Source: Diadema setosum
Taxonomy: Eukaryota; Echinodermata; Echinoidea; Diadematoida; Diadematidae
Length of the DNA stretch: 64,000 nt
Assembly (NCBI RefSeq): GCF_964275005.1
Contig: NC_092705.1
Span: 1,006,071-1,070,070 of the forward strand
Direction of reading: 5' to 3'
The position numbers and the translations under genes were made by a program. Below, piece after piece: positions 31,691-43,696 of the stretch (position 1 is the first letter of the stretch; the number at the start of each line of letters is the position of its first letter). The notes beneath the pieces are model-generated. The model was given only the letters and a program-made list of their open reading frames with translations, was not told the origin of the DNA and ran no database searches.

Positions 31691-34600
31691 TAGTCCATAG
31701 ATAGAAAAGAGATATTTTGTGACCTGAATTTTGGTGAATTGAAGTGAATAACCATGCTTGTTATCATGGCAGCATACTGTCTTTTGTTTTTCTCTTTAAA
31801 GTGAGTATGAAACTGTGCCATAAGTAATATGATGCATGCAAATCTTCACAATTTCAATCCAAGGGGCTACACTCTTTGCAACTGATTGACAAACATCTCG
31901 ACGGAAGAATTTCATGAATTTGAAAAAGGGCTACACTCTTGCTTTCATATCTTGCCATTATTGAGGGCAGGGTAATCACATACCGGTTCCTGGAGCAGCC
32001 CCAGGGTCTATGGCATCAATGTCAAATGAGAGGTAGACAGCCCCATCTCCCATAATTCCTCTCACTTCCTCCATCAGTGGAGTCAAAGATTTATGCCAAC
32101 ATTGGTGAGCAGGAACCACACGGAATCCCTGTGAAAAATGCACATGATCTAATTTGTTATTGTACTTCCTCCTAGAATCTTTTTCATGAATTATTATGGA
32201 CCTCTCAAAATACTCCCCACAGTCTCCAAGTCAAATGTTAATTCAATAACTGTCTTGTACATTGCCACAAGAGAACTACAATGGACTCCTGTTAAAATGA
32301 AGTCCTTGGGAGTGGCAATTTTCTTTTGTTATATCGAAATTTTGTTATAACTGAACAAATAAACAATTAAAAAATATAGAGCAGAAAATGTTGCGGTCTG
32401 AATTTTTATTTCATTACAACCGGAATTTTGTTACAACCGTGTTCGTTATAATGGGAGTGCACTGTATCATCAACATATCATAAAAACCATACTCTAGACT
32501 ACCATGAAAATGTTCAGCAGAATTGGCAATTGCTCTTTAAAACTAATGATTATAAGACGAATGACAAATGAGTACTGGCATGATAGACTGATTTCCAAGA
32601 CAAGGACATGTTATATTAATATGCCTATGTACATCTCATCTTGATTTTGTCTTCTACAGTGGTACAAGTCTAGCTTCATAGTACTTATTTGGTTACTTAC
32701 CATTTTTTTATGAAAGTCATAAAGTTCATTTGGGGGACTGTAGTTAGACCCTCTCAAGCCAATCTGGACCACTCGGTGACAGTCCAGACAACCCTCTTCA
32801 GCGGCTCGTCTGAATGGAGTCCCATGAGCCACTTTCTCTCCCAGCATCAAGTCTGCAACATCATCATGTGCATCAATGTGGACAAGACCAACTGGTCCAT
32901 ACTTTTCCTGCAAAATAGGAAAGGAACAGAAGTAACCATCACACATGACAAGATGTATATTCTGTTCTAATAATGAGCTGTGTGTAGCTTCAGTAACTTG
33001 TTGATCTTGGATTTCACCAAGGCATTTACAAGAATTTTATATCACACAGTGCATACCCACTATAACAAAGTCCTCGAGATGTTCTGTTTTCTTTTTATTT
33101 CATTGAAATTTTGTTTTACATATAGCCAAACAGTAGGCCTACAGTGCATAAAGAAATATACATGATAATTTGGGAACCTGAATTTCGATTTTGTTTTTTC
33201 GCAATGAGAATTTCATCATAACAATATGCACTGTATATGTTGGGCTACCAAACACAATTCCAATTGAGCTGTTGGTTCAAGGTTTACCTTCATGGCCTGT
33301 AGGATTGGGTAGGTTAAGGTGTGGTCTCCTCCTAGGGTTAAAGGCTTGCACCCATTGGCTATGATGTCTCGGTACTGCTGGTGAATCATCTCAACGGACT
33401 TCTTGAGGTCATAAAGGTTAAGGGTCACATCCCCGATGTCAGCTACTTGAAGTGTCTCAAAAGGGGCGGCCCCTGCAGGAAATATATTGTATCTCTGCTT
33501 TTTAAATCAGTCATTCGATAATTAAAGCAGCTTTTGGCCAACATTCACCAGACAGACATACAACCCAGTGGCAGATCCAGGAGGGGATGCACTGGGAGCA
33601 CTCCCCATCTTTGTTATTTTTTTTTTAAACAAAAGAAATAAAAAGAAAAAATGGGGGCGTATGCGCCCCCTTTTATTTTGTAAAGGTGCCCCCTCTCTAT
33701 GGAATTCCTGGATCTGCCCCTGCAACACGTTTCTCAATCTTTGTACCTGAATATAAGTACAAAGTCATCACTAAATCATGACGAGATGATAAATAGAGTG
33801 TATTAAAGTATACATGGTGTATAGCACATTAAAACAATTTGCCTTTTTATGGAACAATTTCTATCAGAACCACAACCTGTGAATCTTTTGTTTCTTTTAC
33901 AGCAGAACTATCCAAGGTAGGCAAGTCACTTTCATCCAATCCATACTGAAGGATGCAAAAGTATGGAACCAAGACTACCTGAAGAAAAAATGAGGTACCT
34001 GAAGAAAAAAAAAAAAGGTACCGAGCCGGACTGGCCAGAAAATACGATCGTCGATTGGGCAACTCAAAACGAGGCCAGTGTGAGGGAGATTTATTTGATT
34101 TGATATGATATATTAATTTTGAATTATTTGCAATAAAATGAAAAATAATATAGGGTAAAATTTGGAAATCTATAGAAATTTTATGAATATAGATTTGGCG
34201 TAAATATTCCTCGAGGAATGATAAACGCCACATAAATTCAAATAACAACAACAACAACATATGTTTTAAAATGTTGTCTGGTATCTCACCCACATAATTA
34301 CAAGGTCCAAGAACGAAGGACTCATATCGGATTTGACGTGGTCCTAGTCTAGTTCCTGTTCTGTAAGAAGTTCCAATGTCCAATGGTACTCCAACATAGC
34401 AAGCATCCAAACCTGTATGTGTATGTGGGAAGTGAACATAACTCCAAATCCTTGAAAAGAAAAAAAAAGAGAGAGATAGCACTGCTAACCACAAGACAGT
34501 TGGTGAAAATGCCATCAATTTGAAAATATGCTTTGAGGGCTCGGACTAATGATAATTACGATCACAGCACAGTCAGCATAGAAGATTTATAATGACCACT

Positions 34601-36349
34601 GCATTTAGATATCACTACATTTTTACAAGACACGACCAAATGAAAAAAGTGAAATATTTCTGCAATCAAATAAAATATCTGCAATGTCATGAGGTGTAAT
34701 TTGTTGTCTTTTTTAAGAATGCTTTCTTGAATCAGGGAGGTGGATCCCACATCCCTGCTTGAATTAAAAAAAGACCACATACTTAGTAACCCTTGGACTC
34801 CAAACTGTGAGTCATATTTGTCATTTCACTTTGTTAGCAGTAAACCAAATATTTACAGTTGCTTAATGTCTTCACATATAATGCTATATATGAGAGGCAT
34901 ACTAAATATTGCTTTATTCAAACAGTGTAACATGTTAGGTGAATTGAGACTCTGTAAGTGGTATATGCTGTACTACCAGATGCTTTATACTGTACGAGCT
35001 GAAATTTTCGCGTACAAATATTTTCGCGAATTGCTACTTGGAGGACATTTTCGCGTACAAATATTTTCGCGAATTGCTACTTGGAGGACATTTTCGCGTG
35101 TTGTTAATTTCACGACTGCGAGGGTCTAACTGAACTTACTTATTTGCGCGTTGTTATTTTCGCGTGTTGTTATTTTCGCGGTTCAAAGGGGATTCGCGAA
35201 ATTCGCGAAAATAAAACACCCGTGAAAATTTCAGCTCGTACAGTATGCACATGAGACCATGGCTATGCTCCTCTGCACATAGAGGAAGACTTCTACAAGG
35301 ACAAAAGCATAAATTGGACAATGTCCCACGGCCTACGCCAGGCTCTATTCTAACTCATTCTTATTCTACATCAGTCACAAAAATAAAAAAAAATCCAAAT
35401 CTCTATGCCATTTATTTAGCCAGCTGAGTATATGGCTCTGAGTAGAACGATCATGTTCCACCTCAAAACAAACTGGCAGTTCAAGTTCATCTTTGTCATA
35501 TGCTCCATAGTATTTTGAAGATAAGAAAGAAGAAGAAGGCAACAAAAAAAAAAAAAAGTTTGCAAGTGCCCTCCATTAAATTTCACCTGTCTGAAGCATC
35601 AATTCCAACAGTCTACAAGAGGGCAGCATTGTGGATAGAGGCTGAGTGAAAATGGGGCCCAGGATTCCTTTCTTGTTTTTGTTTTCTTTATGGGGGGAGG
35701 GGTAAAAGAAATTGAAAACAAAAACACAAAAACAAACAAACAAACAAACAAACCATATACCCAAACTTTATAACCTAACATAATCCCAACCCAAAGAGCC
35801 CTGGATTCTGTGCACCATTTTTGTCATTTTGCAAATCATTAGTTTCCCTATACTGATGGGATCTGTCTCTTCACAGTGGGCTTCTTATCTGTCACATCTT
35901 GACATAGAGTAGACTACAATCAGATAATCCTAGAACAATTTCTGCAAAAGTGAAAACTATAGTCAAAGGCAAGAGTTCCATTTCCCAAACAAACAAATAT
36001 AAAATTGTGGCATCTGCTGATGCATGATATAAAACTCATGACTAACTGCGTTCAACTTCTAGGTCGAAATCTCACCTTCTGTGTTGGGCTGGAATGGAAG
36101 TCGCATCATAGTGCTGATGCCACCAACTCGCGGGAATTTCGTCCCACACAGTGGTTCGTTCAACGTCTTCCGCCCCACACCAGGCCCGGGCCCATCACTG
36201 GCGTAACTCCTCCAGAGCATACGGCCATGAAGAGTTCGAGCTTTCGCACACTGTGATAGTGAAGGCATCACCCCTTCCGAGATGCGGCGAGTGCTCAGCG
36301 TCGAACACCTCGTCACCATTTTGTAGACTTTTGAGGCAAACATCTTCAT
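30642..36349 (-). CDS. AGMAT: Agmatinase, copy B (7 exons)
   Basis: Tandem paralogue of copy A with the same exon plan: 36349-36076, 34412-34290, 33472-33288, 32907-32701, 32128-31984, 31291-31197, 30761-30642, giving 382 residues. All manganese-binding motifs are present ([22 protein letters not shown]). Small differences from A include SYRTG instead of SYKTG, MEEVRG for MEKVRG, DGAVYL for DGPVYL, and a four-residue shorter presequence (one residue at the start, three near KFPRVGG). Introns are short (about 0.2-1.7 kb), which makes B the better candidate for efficient expression. Its first exon lies 618 bp from the PBK start in head-to-head orientation. The order of neighbours does not show which copy is the ancestral one. 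Confidence 0.94.
30945..31146 (+). repeat. LINE 3' end in agmatinase B intron 6
   Basis: Paralogue of 12436-12628 with a longer (GAAAT)n tail; shared by descent. Confidence 0.55.
32279..32464. repeat. TTATAACG-type MITE, agmatinase B intron 4
   Basis: Uninterrupted paralogue of 14062-15217, ending GGGAGTGCACTG and flanked by TA. Confidence 0.7.
33045..33233. repeat. TTATAACG-type MITE, agmatinase B intron 3
   Basis: Paralogue of 22758-22946; diverged from the family but still carrying the end words. Confidence 0.55.
33566..33722. repeat. hAT-like MITE, agmatinase B intron 2
   Basis: Same 157 bp element as 23279-23435; the two copies show no visible difference. Confidence 0.6.
33985..34259 (+). 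mobile_element. Unit B-specific insertion with (AAC)n tail
   Basis: About 270 bp here has no match in agmatinase A intron 2, where the flanks are directly joined near 23700. It ends in AATAACAACAACAACAAC, like the 3' tail of a retroposed SINE or truncated LINE. No A/B boxes were recognised. Confidence 0.55.
34513..35345. other. Intron 1 segment inverted relative to unit A
   Basis: Reverse-complement counterpart of 24173-25137; see that entry. It contains the extra TA-flanked MITE at 34990-35243. Confidence 0.85.
34990..35243. mobile_element. TA-flanked MITE in intron 1 of agmatinase B
   Basis: The ends CTGTACGAGCTGAAATTTTC and GAAAATTTCAGCTCGTACAG are perfect inverted repeats with TA on both sides. 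It holds a short tandem duplication around TTCGCGTACAAATATTTTCG and several TTCGCG words. Absent from unit A. Confidence 0.88.
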
Positions 36350-36967
36350 TCTTATCGAGATGTGCTTCTCAAAATCGTCCGGTCGGAAGCGCCACTGACA
36401 CTGAATGATTTCCCTTGAAAATAACTGAAGGCTTTTTTATAGCAAATCCACTTAGAATCATGCTCTTGGGCCAGGAATGTAAGATGAAACTTCGAAATTC
36501 TACCGCAGCGGATTATGTTCGCGTCTGTTTTGGGGATCCCCCTGCCGTCCATCAGACCTAGTCTAGCGTTCTCCATTCACTGTCTATTTTTTCGCAAAAT
36601 CAGCAGAACCTAGGTATAGCGTAAATGATTACCCATGCTTGAAACATATTTAACATAAATCAATTACTTTAGATCCACCGAAATTCAGACAAAATCTTCT
36701 ATCATGAGTTCAGCACGAGTATAGTGGAGGGAAAATGTTCCCTAATCTGTCACCAGAAGTTTAGCATTATAGACTAATTGACTGAAAGAAAAGAACGCCC
36801 TCAACCGTTGGAATGCGCAGGAGTCCAATCATTTGTTTGGGATTGCTTTTCGGCGGTTCGCTGGTTAAATTTAAAAAACATTTTCAAAGACACTCAATGC
36901 CACCTTTAGGTCTCTGCTCACTTTCCCCAAATTAGTTTCGCAAACACCCACCTGAATATCTTTGAAT
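36350..36967. promoter_or_regulatory. Divergent promoter region, agmatinase B and PBK
   Basis: The start codons of two divergently transcribed genes lie 618 bp apart. Duplicated sequence extends only to about 36437, so most of the interval is unique to this locus. No TATA box is obvious. Two ATTGGA/CCAAT-like words occur (about 36820), a motif frequent in cell-cycle promoters; their function is an inference. Confidence 0.45.
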
Positions 36968-38161
36968 ATGTCAACGACGGAGAAAACAACAAACACAACG
37001 AAGAAGGGAAATACCGACTTTCTTACTCCAGTACACCCCGCGAAGAGGAGTCGACTCGCCGCCGTCAATGCCACCCGGAACTCCCCCGCTCATGCCGTGA
37101 ACATTCCCGCTTCTCCCTTTATGAAGAAGCTGGGTTGGGGAACTGGTGTTTCTGTGTATCTTCTGGAAAGGTGAGTAAGCTAGGGGTCAGGCTATCATAG
37201 TTTATATTTGTGGCTACTTCTTAATGGTTAGAATGCAGGCGCCGGTATTCAATCAGGGCAGCGCTCAAGAGACAGGACTGTTTATGATATCCTCTCATGC
37301 ACTGCACTGTAGCTAGCTGTGCTGTGGTGGAGTGCACGTGCACTGGCTCACACTCAGTATCACAGCTGAAAATGATTGATGCCATAATTAAGATGTTTTG
37401 TAAAGTTTGAATCAACTACAAATCAATTTTGTTCTGTTAAGTGCCACATACTGCAGAAGACCTCTATACTGGTACAGAACTCAGAAGTCAATCAAATTAC
37501 TGTAGAGTCAGTTGTTATTGTTCACCATTGTATGACACCATATTAAAGTTATCCGAAAAGCTAGAGCTGTGAATTTCTGCTTTTGACACAATATCCTGCC
37601 TGTAGAAGCCCAAAACCTGATGGCACCATGCGATCACCATGGGCTGTCAAGAAAATCCGCAGTAAATATCAGCGTGGTGGCGGCCTTGTTGATGTTGAAG
37701 GGAGAATGAAGAGAGAAGCTGAAATATTGCAGGTCAGTGACAGTGTCTTTTAGAATTTTATAGATGTCAATTTTGTGATACACTCATAGTGATAGTCAAA
37801 CTTTGTTTTTTATGGCTACTACTAGTATTTATCCCAATGTGACCAAAATACAACAGTTTAATCAGTCCAAATGTTCACCACAAAGTCCAGGAATTGTATG
37901 ATAAAAACACAATGTTCAATAGAATTTTAGAGCTATTCTAATCTGTTCTAATCAGTATTAGGCTAATCAGTCAAAACAAAGTTTTCAATGAATATTTCAG
38001 ATTGACCTTCATATGTTAGTACATATATCTCTGTCCAACATAACATACATTTGCCCCAAAATTTCCATTTTGGCAAAAATTCTAATACATTGTTTGAAGC
38101 AGTTTTTGGGCAAAGTTATCTCTCATTAAAATATATGTATACCAGTATAATCATATATATC

Positions 38162-38232
<71 letters not shown>

Positions 38233-41200
38233 TATTTTTTTTTTTTTTTTTTTTGGGGGGGGGAGGTAATGCGCATTGGAAACAGAAAATAAAATATTAT
38301 GATGTCCCTGAAATGTTCACTCTTACTTTGGAAATACATACACAGATGCAACCTTTGTAGGGAGACAGGATGTGACAGTGCACATAAATTCTGTGTCTGA
38401 TGATCTTGTTTAGAAATGAATTAGTGTGTTCAGTTCTTATGTGAAATATCAATAATGATAATGATGATGATGATGAGTATAATAATACTGCAATAATAAT
38501 AATAATAATAGTAATGATAATAATAATAACAATAATAATAATAATACACGTACATTGTTATTTGTATAATGCACAGGTCCACCTTTCCATTCAGTGTTTT
38601 GGCACATTTTACAGTTCTAAACCTCTGATCATGACATTTTCAATGGTTGTGGGTGCATTTCTTTCCTGTTTTCTGCGCAAAAATGATGTCAATGAAAAGA
38701 CAAGAACATTGCAAAACCAAATCCTACCCTGAGCTTTAAATCACTTTTGTTAACAAAATCCAGAAACTGGACCATCCCAACATTGTTGAGTTCAAGGCAC
38801 TTAGCCATGCTGCTGATGGAACTTTGTGTCTGTCCATGGAGAATGGTCAGCAGTCATTAATGGACATGATTGAAGACAGGAATGGAAAAGATGAAGGTGA
38901 GCGGAGTTAACTCTCTACTGTAAAAGATTATCACAAAATAGAAGCTTTTTATAAAATGCTCTATTGTCAACAAAAATTTGCCTTTATTCATTTGTGATTA
39001 ACAACTGTGCTGTACACTCAATTTACAAGAGTTCTCATATTACTGTAAAAGTGGAAATTTTCATGTGAATAAGTGTAAGCACTTGGTCGGGTAAGATGAA
39101 TTTTAGTAATCCACAAAATCAAACTACATATAATGTACATAGTGTACAGAGAGTGTCATATACATCAAACAATACAATTTTTGGTTATATTCTTGTGTGC
39201 GTTTCAGTTGCACAAAAAGTAACAAACATCTCAACTTTTACAGGAATTTGTTTCAATTTTTTTTTTCAAATGATGGTTTAGTTAACTAGAGGTACTTAAG
39301 GGTCAATCCAGACAACCTTCTTTTAGCTTGTTTAAATTTAAGCAAGTTTTTGTTCTTAACTCCCTTGCCTCCAGGGCCCTTCCCAGCAGTGCAGATCTAC
39401 AAGGTGGCCATGGGGCTGGCATCTGCTCTCTCATACCTCCACAATAAATTCAAGTACATCCACGGCGACTTGAAGAGTGCCAATGTCCTCATCAAGGGAG
39501 ACTTTGAGTCCGTCAAGCTCTGTGACTTTGGTGTCGCCCTCAAGCTCAAGGACGACATGAAGGGTTTAGCGGTATGGATTCTAGATCTATAGGAATTACT
39601 AGTCATTTACACTGTTTTGTAACCATGCTTAACCTTTTCTTTCTTGATAGTAACCCCTGGAATTGTATACATGTACTCCACACAATTTATTCCAAGCTCA
39701 TTTGAATGGAATTTTAGATGTAGGAAATCAGTTACATCAGACAAAGTTGTCAGAGGAATGTAGGAAATGTTTACATTTTATATTCTACAGGCAATGTGGC
39801 TTGTAAAAGTAATGAAACACATAAAGGTTATAACTAATGATTACTAGCTTACTAGTATGGTCACACCACCATATTATCATCATCATCATCATCACCACCA
39901 TATCAATAATGATAATAATAACAATAATGTTGTTATTTTATCACCATGATTATCATAGTTATTAGAGTAGCAGTAGTACTGTAGAAGTTTTATAATCCTT
40001 TATTTTTTGGCATCATCACTATTATCATAGCTATTTGTTAACATCATTACAGTATTATAAAGATGGTGATGATGATGATGATGATTAATTGCTAGTGCTG
40101 ATGTTGCCTTAACACCCTTATTACCATTCCACCAATTGGAGATGTGTGTATGTGTACAAATTGTCCTCCCTAGAACCCCAAGGACTCCTACATCGGCTCC
40201 CAGCCTTGGAATGCTATGGAGGTTCACATGGAAGGTGAAATCAGCCACAAGACGGACATGTTTTCCTTTGGCCTGGTCATCTGGGAGATGATATCCCTCT
40301 CAGCCCCACACCTGGATCTTCTCTGTGAGTTCTTATGGAAGTTTCTACTCTTTGTGTGCATTAGTGACTCTGTGTTTGCATGTGTTTTGTTCTGTGTTTA
40401 AATCACTGTGACTGATGTAGTCCTGTTTACCTTTAGGAGCAGTGATTGAAAAAAAATGTTCAAGATATCACTTTTGATGCATGTGCAGGTCAGTTGTATC
40501 ACAAAACATCCGCCCTGTAGAATATTTTTGCAATTAAGTCTAAAATATAAGGAGATATCACTGTGTTTCTCATTAAACCATAACTGTACATCGTTAAGTC
40601 TGGAAACATTTTTATCTTAATCATAACTATTGTTCACTACTTTGTATATCTAACAATACTTAAGATCAATTATACTGGTTCAAAGTTTTACATCGGTTGT
40701 TTCTATTTCCCTAACTCACATTTTAGAACTATTTTGAAGCACTATTGCTGGGTTTCTGTTTCATCTGCAAATGTTATTAACCCTCTCTGTGCCAGTAACC
40801 TTTGGACAGTGTGTACAATTATACAGTAGGAGTTTTATGTGCCAATTAGTACTCAAAAGCATGCAAAGGCTTAATAGTGTGTATATCCATTTACTATGGG
40901 TGTGATTATGTGTACATGTACCTTGGTGCTCTCTCTCTCTCTCTCTCTCTCTTAGTGAGTGTGTGTATGTGTGTGTCACATTTTTTCTGTGTCTTATTGT
41001 GTATGTGTGTTTGGATGCACATGTAGTCTGAAATTCCAAGTGTTGTATTGCTCTCCTAATGATGCCGCAATGCAAATTATCACTTGCTTGCTCTATGGTT
41101 AACGATTGGCCAGTATAGGTAAGGAAATTTAATACATTGTAGGTGCCTCTGTGAGCAAGCAACAGATTTGTACTGGACTTTGCTATTACAGTAACACATG

Positions 41201-42097
41201 CATTTGGTATTGCTGCCTGGATAGCAAAGAGCAAAAGAGGATGATGCAACTACCGGTATGCAAGGATCAATCATAGTTGTTACTGACAAAGGACCTCTAT
41301 AGATCTTCAAGAGAAAACCTCACCCTTTGAAGTTTGACAGGTTCCTTTGATATTTCCCTTGATACATTTAAAATACAACTACTTGTACATGAATATAATA
41401 ATTTTGAATGTACATGTATGATGCGTAACGGGATAGAGTATACAACCTACTAGCCATTTCTTTTTTAACTCATCAGTCCACAGTCAAAATATATCAGCAA
41501 TACCGATTCTCTTACATACATGTATGTGAAATTCATTCTCACATGCCCTTATTTCTCTTCATGTCGTGTTCTAAGGCCTTGTTGTTATTTTTTTTTCTTT
41601 CCTTTTTTCTATTGTGTCTAAAACAAGCTAATTATGGTGTTCATACATTTTTTTTTGTTCTTTGCATATGTTATGTATGTTTGTAATATGTGTACATGTA
41701 CATTGTACACATTGTATAATGCTTGTATTTTTAACCTGTATGTGTGGACCCCTCTGAAAACCAGCCTTTGGCTGATGAGGGTTTTCCACCCCATGAGTGG
41801 AAAATAAAAATCAAATTGAATTGAAATCACCGACTAAGAATTGTCACATGACCTTCTCCTGCATGAATAGACTCTGGTGATGGCGACACTGACGGAGACT
41901 ACGATGATGACGAAACAAGCTTCGATGAATCTGAATATGAAGCTGCTCTCGGGACCAGACCTCCATTGCCAAAGGAGAACCTAGGCCCAGAGTACCAGGC
42001 ACTCATTGAGCTGTTCTGTGCCTGCACTCATGAGGACCCAAGTAAGAGGCCTAGTGCCAAGATGGCTGTTGCTGCTCTCGAAAGCATCAAGTTATGA
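36968..42097 (+). CDS. PBK: PBK/TOPK mitotic protein kinase (6 exons)
   Basis: Exons 36968-37170, 37606-37732, 38764-38896, 39375-39571, 40174-40324 and 41871-42097 join in phase to 345 residues (human PBK 322). PBK is a dual-specificity MAPKK-like kinase active in mitosis. Seen: an N-terminal TP site (FLTPV) like the CDK1 site of human [23 protein letters not shown] with the glycine loop; the SPWAVKKI lysine; HPNIV; the HGDLKSAN catalytic loop, which has HGD rather than HRD as in other PBKs; CDFG; YIGSQPW and FGLVIWEM. An acidic insert ([18 protein letters not shown]) precedes ALGTRPP, as in vertebrates. The protein ends SIKL, not the human ETDV, so the class I PDZ-binding tail is not kept. 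The ATG at 36968 is the first in the open frame. Introns carry TA tracts and a LINE end. Confidence 0.95.
38163..38267. repeat. (TA)n tract followed by poly(T) and poly(G), PBK intron 2
   Basis: Long alternating TA with two CATA interruptions, then a run of about 20 T and 9 G. Likely length-polymorphic. Confidence 0.9.
38455..38545. repeat. (AAT)n/(GAT)n trinucleotide-rich tract, PBK intron 2
   Basis: Repeated ATGATGATG and then many AATAATAAT units, imperfect. Confidence 0.8.
40930..40953. repeat. (CT)n microsatellite, PBK intron 5
   Basis: A pure CT run followed by a GTGTGT-rich patch. Confidence 0.85.
41590..41826 (+). repeat. LINE 3' end in PBK intron 5
   Basis: A hairpin (AAAACCAGCC ... 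GGCTGATGAGGGTTTT, about 41756-41787) is followed by GGAAAATAAAAATC and a short AATTG tandem tail at 41806-41826. This hairpin-plus-microsatellite plan matches the 3' end of the intact LINE at 9251-9489, so a truncated member of a related family is likely. It ends 44 bp before PBK exon 6. Confidence 0.6.
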
Positions 42098-42842
42098 AAT
42101 CTTCCATTCTGCAGAGTAACTTCAAGTGCATCCTTCAGTGAAATGCCAAACTGTGTGTAGGATTTAACACTGTTGACACACTGTGGGTTTGAGTCGACAT
42201 TTTACTGACATGTCAAAAACTGTGTAGTTGATATCAGGATGGTCCACAATGTGTCATTTTAGCAGGTTGCATGGAAAAAAAAAAATGATGTTGTGCAAAT
42301 ATGTATTTGCCAAAAGTTCATAGCAAATGCATGTCCATTGGTGGTGGCAAGGGATCAGGGCTGCTGAAATGCATTGTAAGTTCTAGAGTTAACATGGATA
42401 CTCTTTAATACTTTGTTGTGTTTGAACATTTGACTGCAGTGAATAGGCTGTGTTCCAAGTACACGTATACATTTTTATCTTTTATTTTTTTGCCATATTT
42501 GCAGACAAATACACGTATGATTCATTTGCAATTTCTTACTTTGAGCAGGTGGCCTTTTTTTATAGTTTAGTTTAGTTTAGTTTTTTGTAGGAGGCTTCAG
42601 TGTTATGCATTTTCTTGGGCGTCTGTCTAATATTTTAGCCTGTTCCAATAACTGCAACCAGATATCAAGCCCCTTGTTGACCACTCTTTGGCACTTGTAG
42701 AGAAAGCATGACATAAAACTCAGGGAAATTCATAATGCAAGCTGTATGTGTTGCCCTTATTCATGAAGCAGTACTGGGTTTCCAAATACATGTAGACTAA
42801 GGCACATTTTAACATAGATTAACAACTCAGTACTGTATATTA

Positions 42843-43696
42843 CAGTGGAAACTCAGTGTAATGACATCCTTGGGACCAAGACAATTTGTTCTATATGTAC
42901 ATGTATCAGATATTTATATAATATTGGATGGCCTTGAGGTCAATACAAGGAAATATTGGATGAGCTATGCACAAATATTGGACGAGTCGAAGAAGAGTCC
43001 AATATTTTGCTTAGCATCATAATATCATTATTATCCTACAGAGGATTTTAGCACAGAATATTTTCACTTAGGGGCTACCCTTTCTGTCTCTTAGTGCTGT
43101 ATGGTCTCCTATTGTACTTGATCCTGACATGGGGTATGGTACACTCTTCAGTGCAAGTTAATCCACTTCATTCCCAGATCTATGTGATCTATGTATTTTG
43201 ATGTACATTCCAAAGGAAACTTAGATCAACGTCAAATTAACTAATTAATATATAAAATTTGTTTGTATAAACACAGAATTTTAGAAAAAACAATATTTTA
43301 GTTAATTCGTGATTGAACAATCACAGACGTTTTTACTTCATATTTCGGGTCATCTCGTGTATCTCAGCCAATCACAGTGCAGTTTCTAAAAACTTTGGGG
43401 AATCCCCCTCTTGCCGTCCAATATATTAAATATTGGTCACCTCGGCAAAAAATATTGGTCGAGTTCAAAAAACTTTCTAAGTGGGTCGGAGGTTATGAGG
43501 TGCGTCAACAAAATAACACTTGTATTTGGGCTCTAAAAATCCTCTGTATGGATAATAATGTGTTATATCAGTAGTCATTAAACCATACAAAACAAAGGAA
43601 ATAAATTCATTTGGACTGGAGAAAGGAGTTTGTTATGTCAGGTACATTGTATTTCATTATATGTAGCAGATCTCTTTATATCGAATTCCACTGCAC
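42843..43696. repeat. TTATAACG-type MITE, interrupted
   Basis: It begins CAGTGGAAACTCAG after TA and resumes after the inserted element with family sequence (AACCATACAAAACAAAGGA) to about 43696. Strongly diverged. Confidence 0.4.
43018..43568. mobile_element. TIR element with ATTATTATCC...GGATTTTAG arms
   Basis: CATTATTATCCTACAGAGGA at the left is mirrored by TCCTCTGTATGGATAATAATG at the right, about 535 bp apart; the pairing extends a further 8 bp outward with mismatches. The interior has no recognisable coding. It lies inside an older MITE. Confidence 0.65.

Larger units (their letters stand above)
28261..36437. other. Segmental duplication unit B (agmatinase B)
   Basis: It begins GACGTTTCTTGATTTGG, matching 2007, and ends near CTTGAAAATAACTGAAGGC, matching about 27870. 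This compact copy keeps empty sites for most insertions in unit A and has its own insertions at about 33985-34259 and 34990-35243. Confidence 0.85.
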
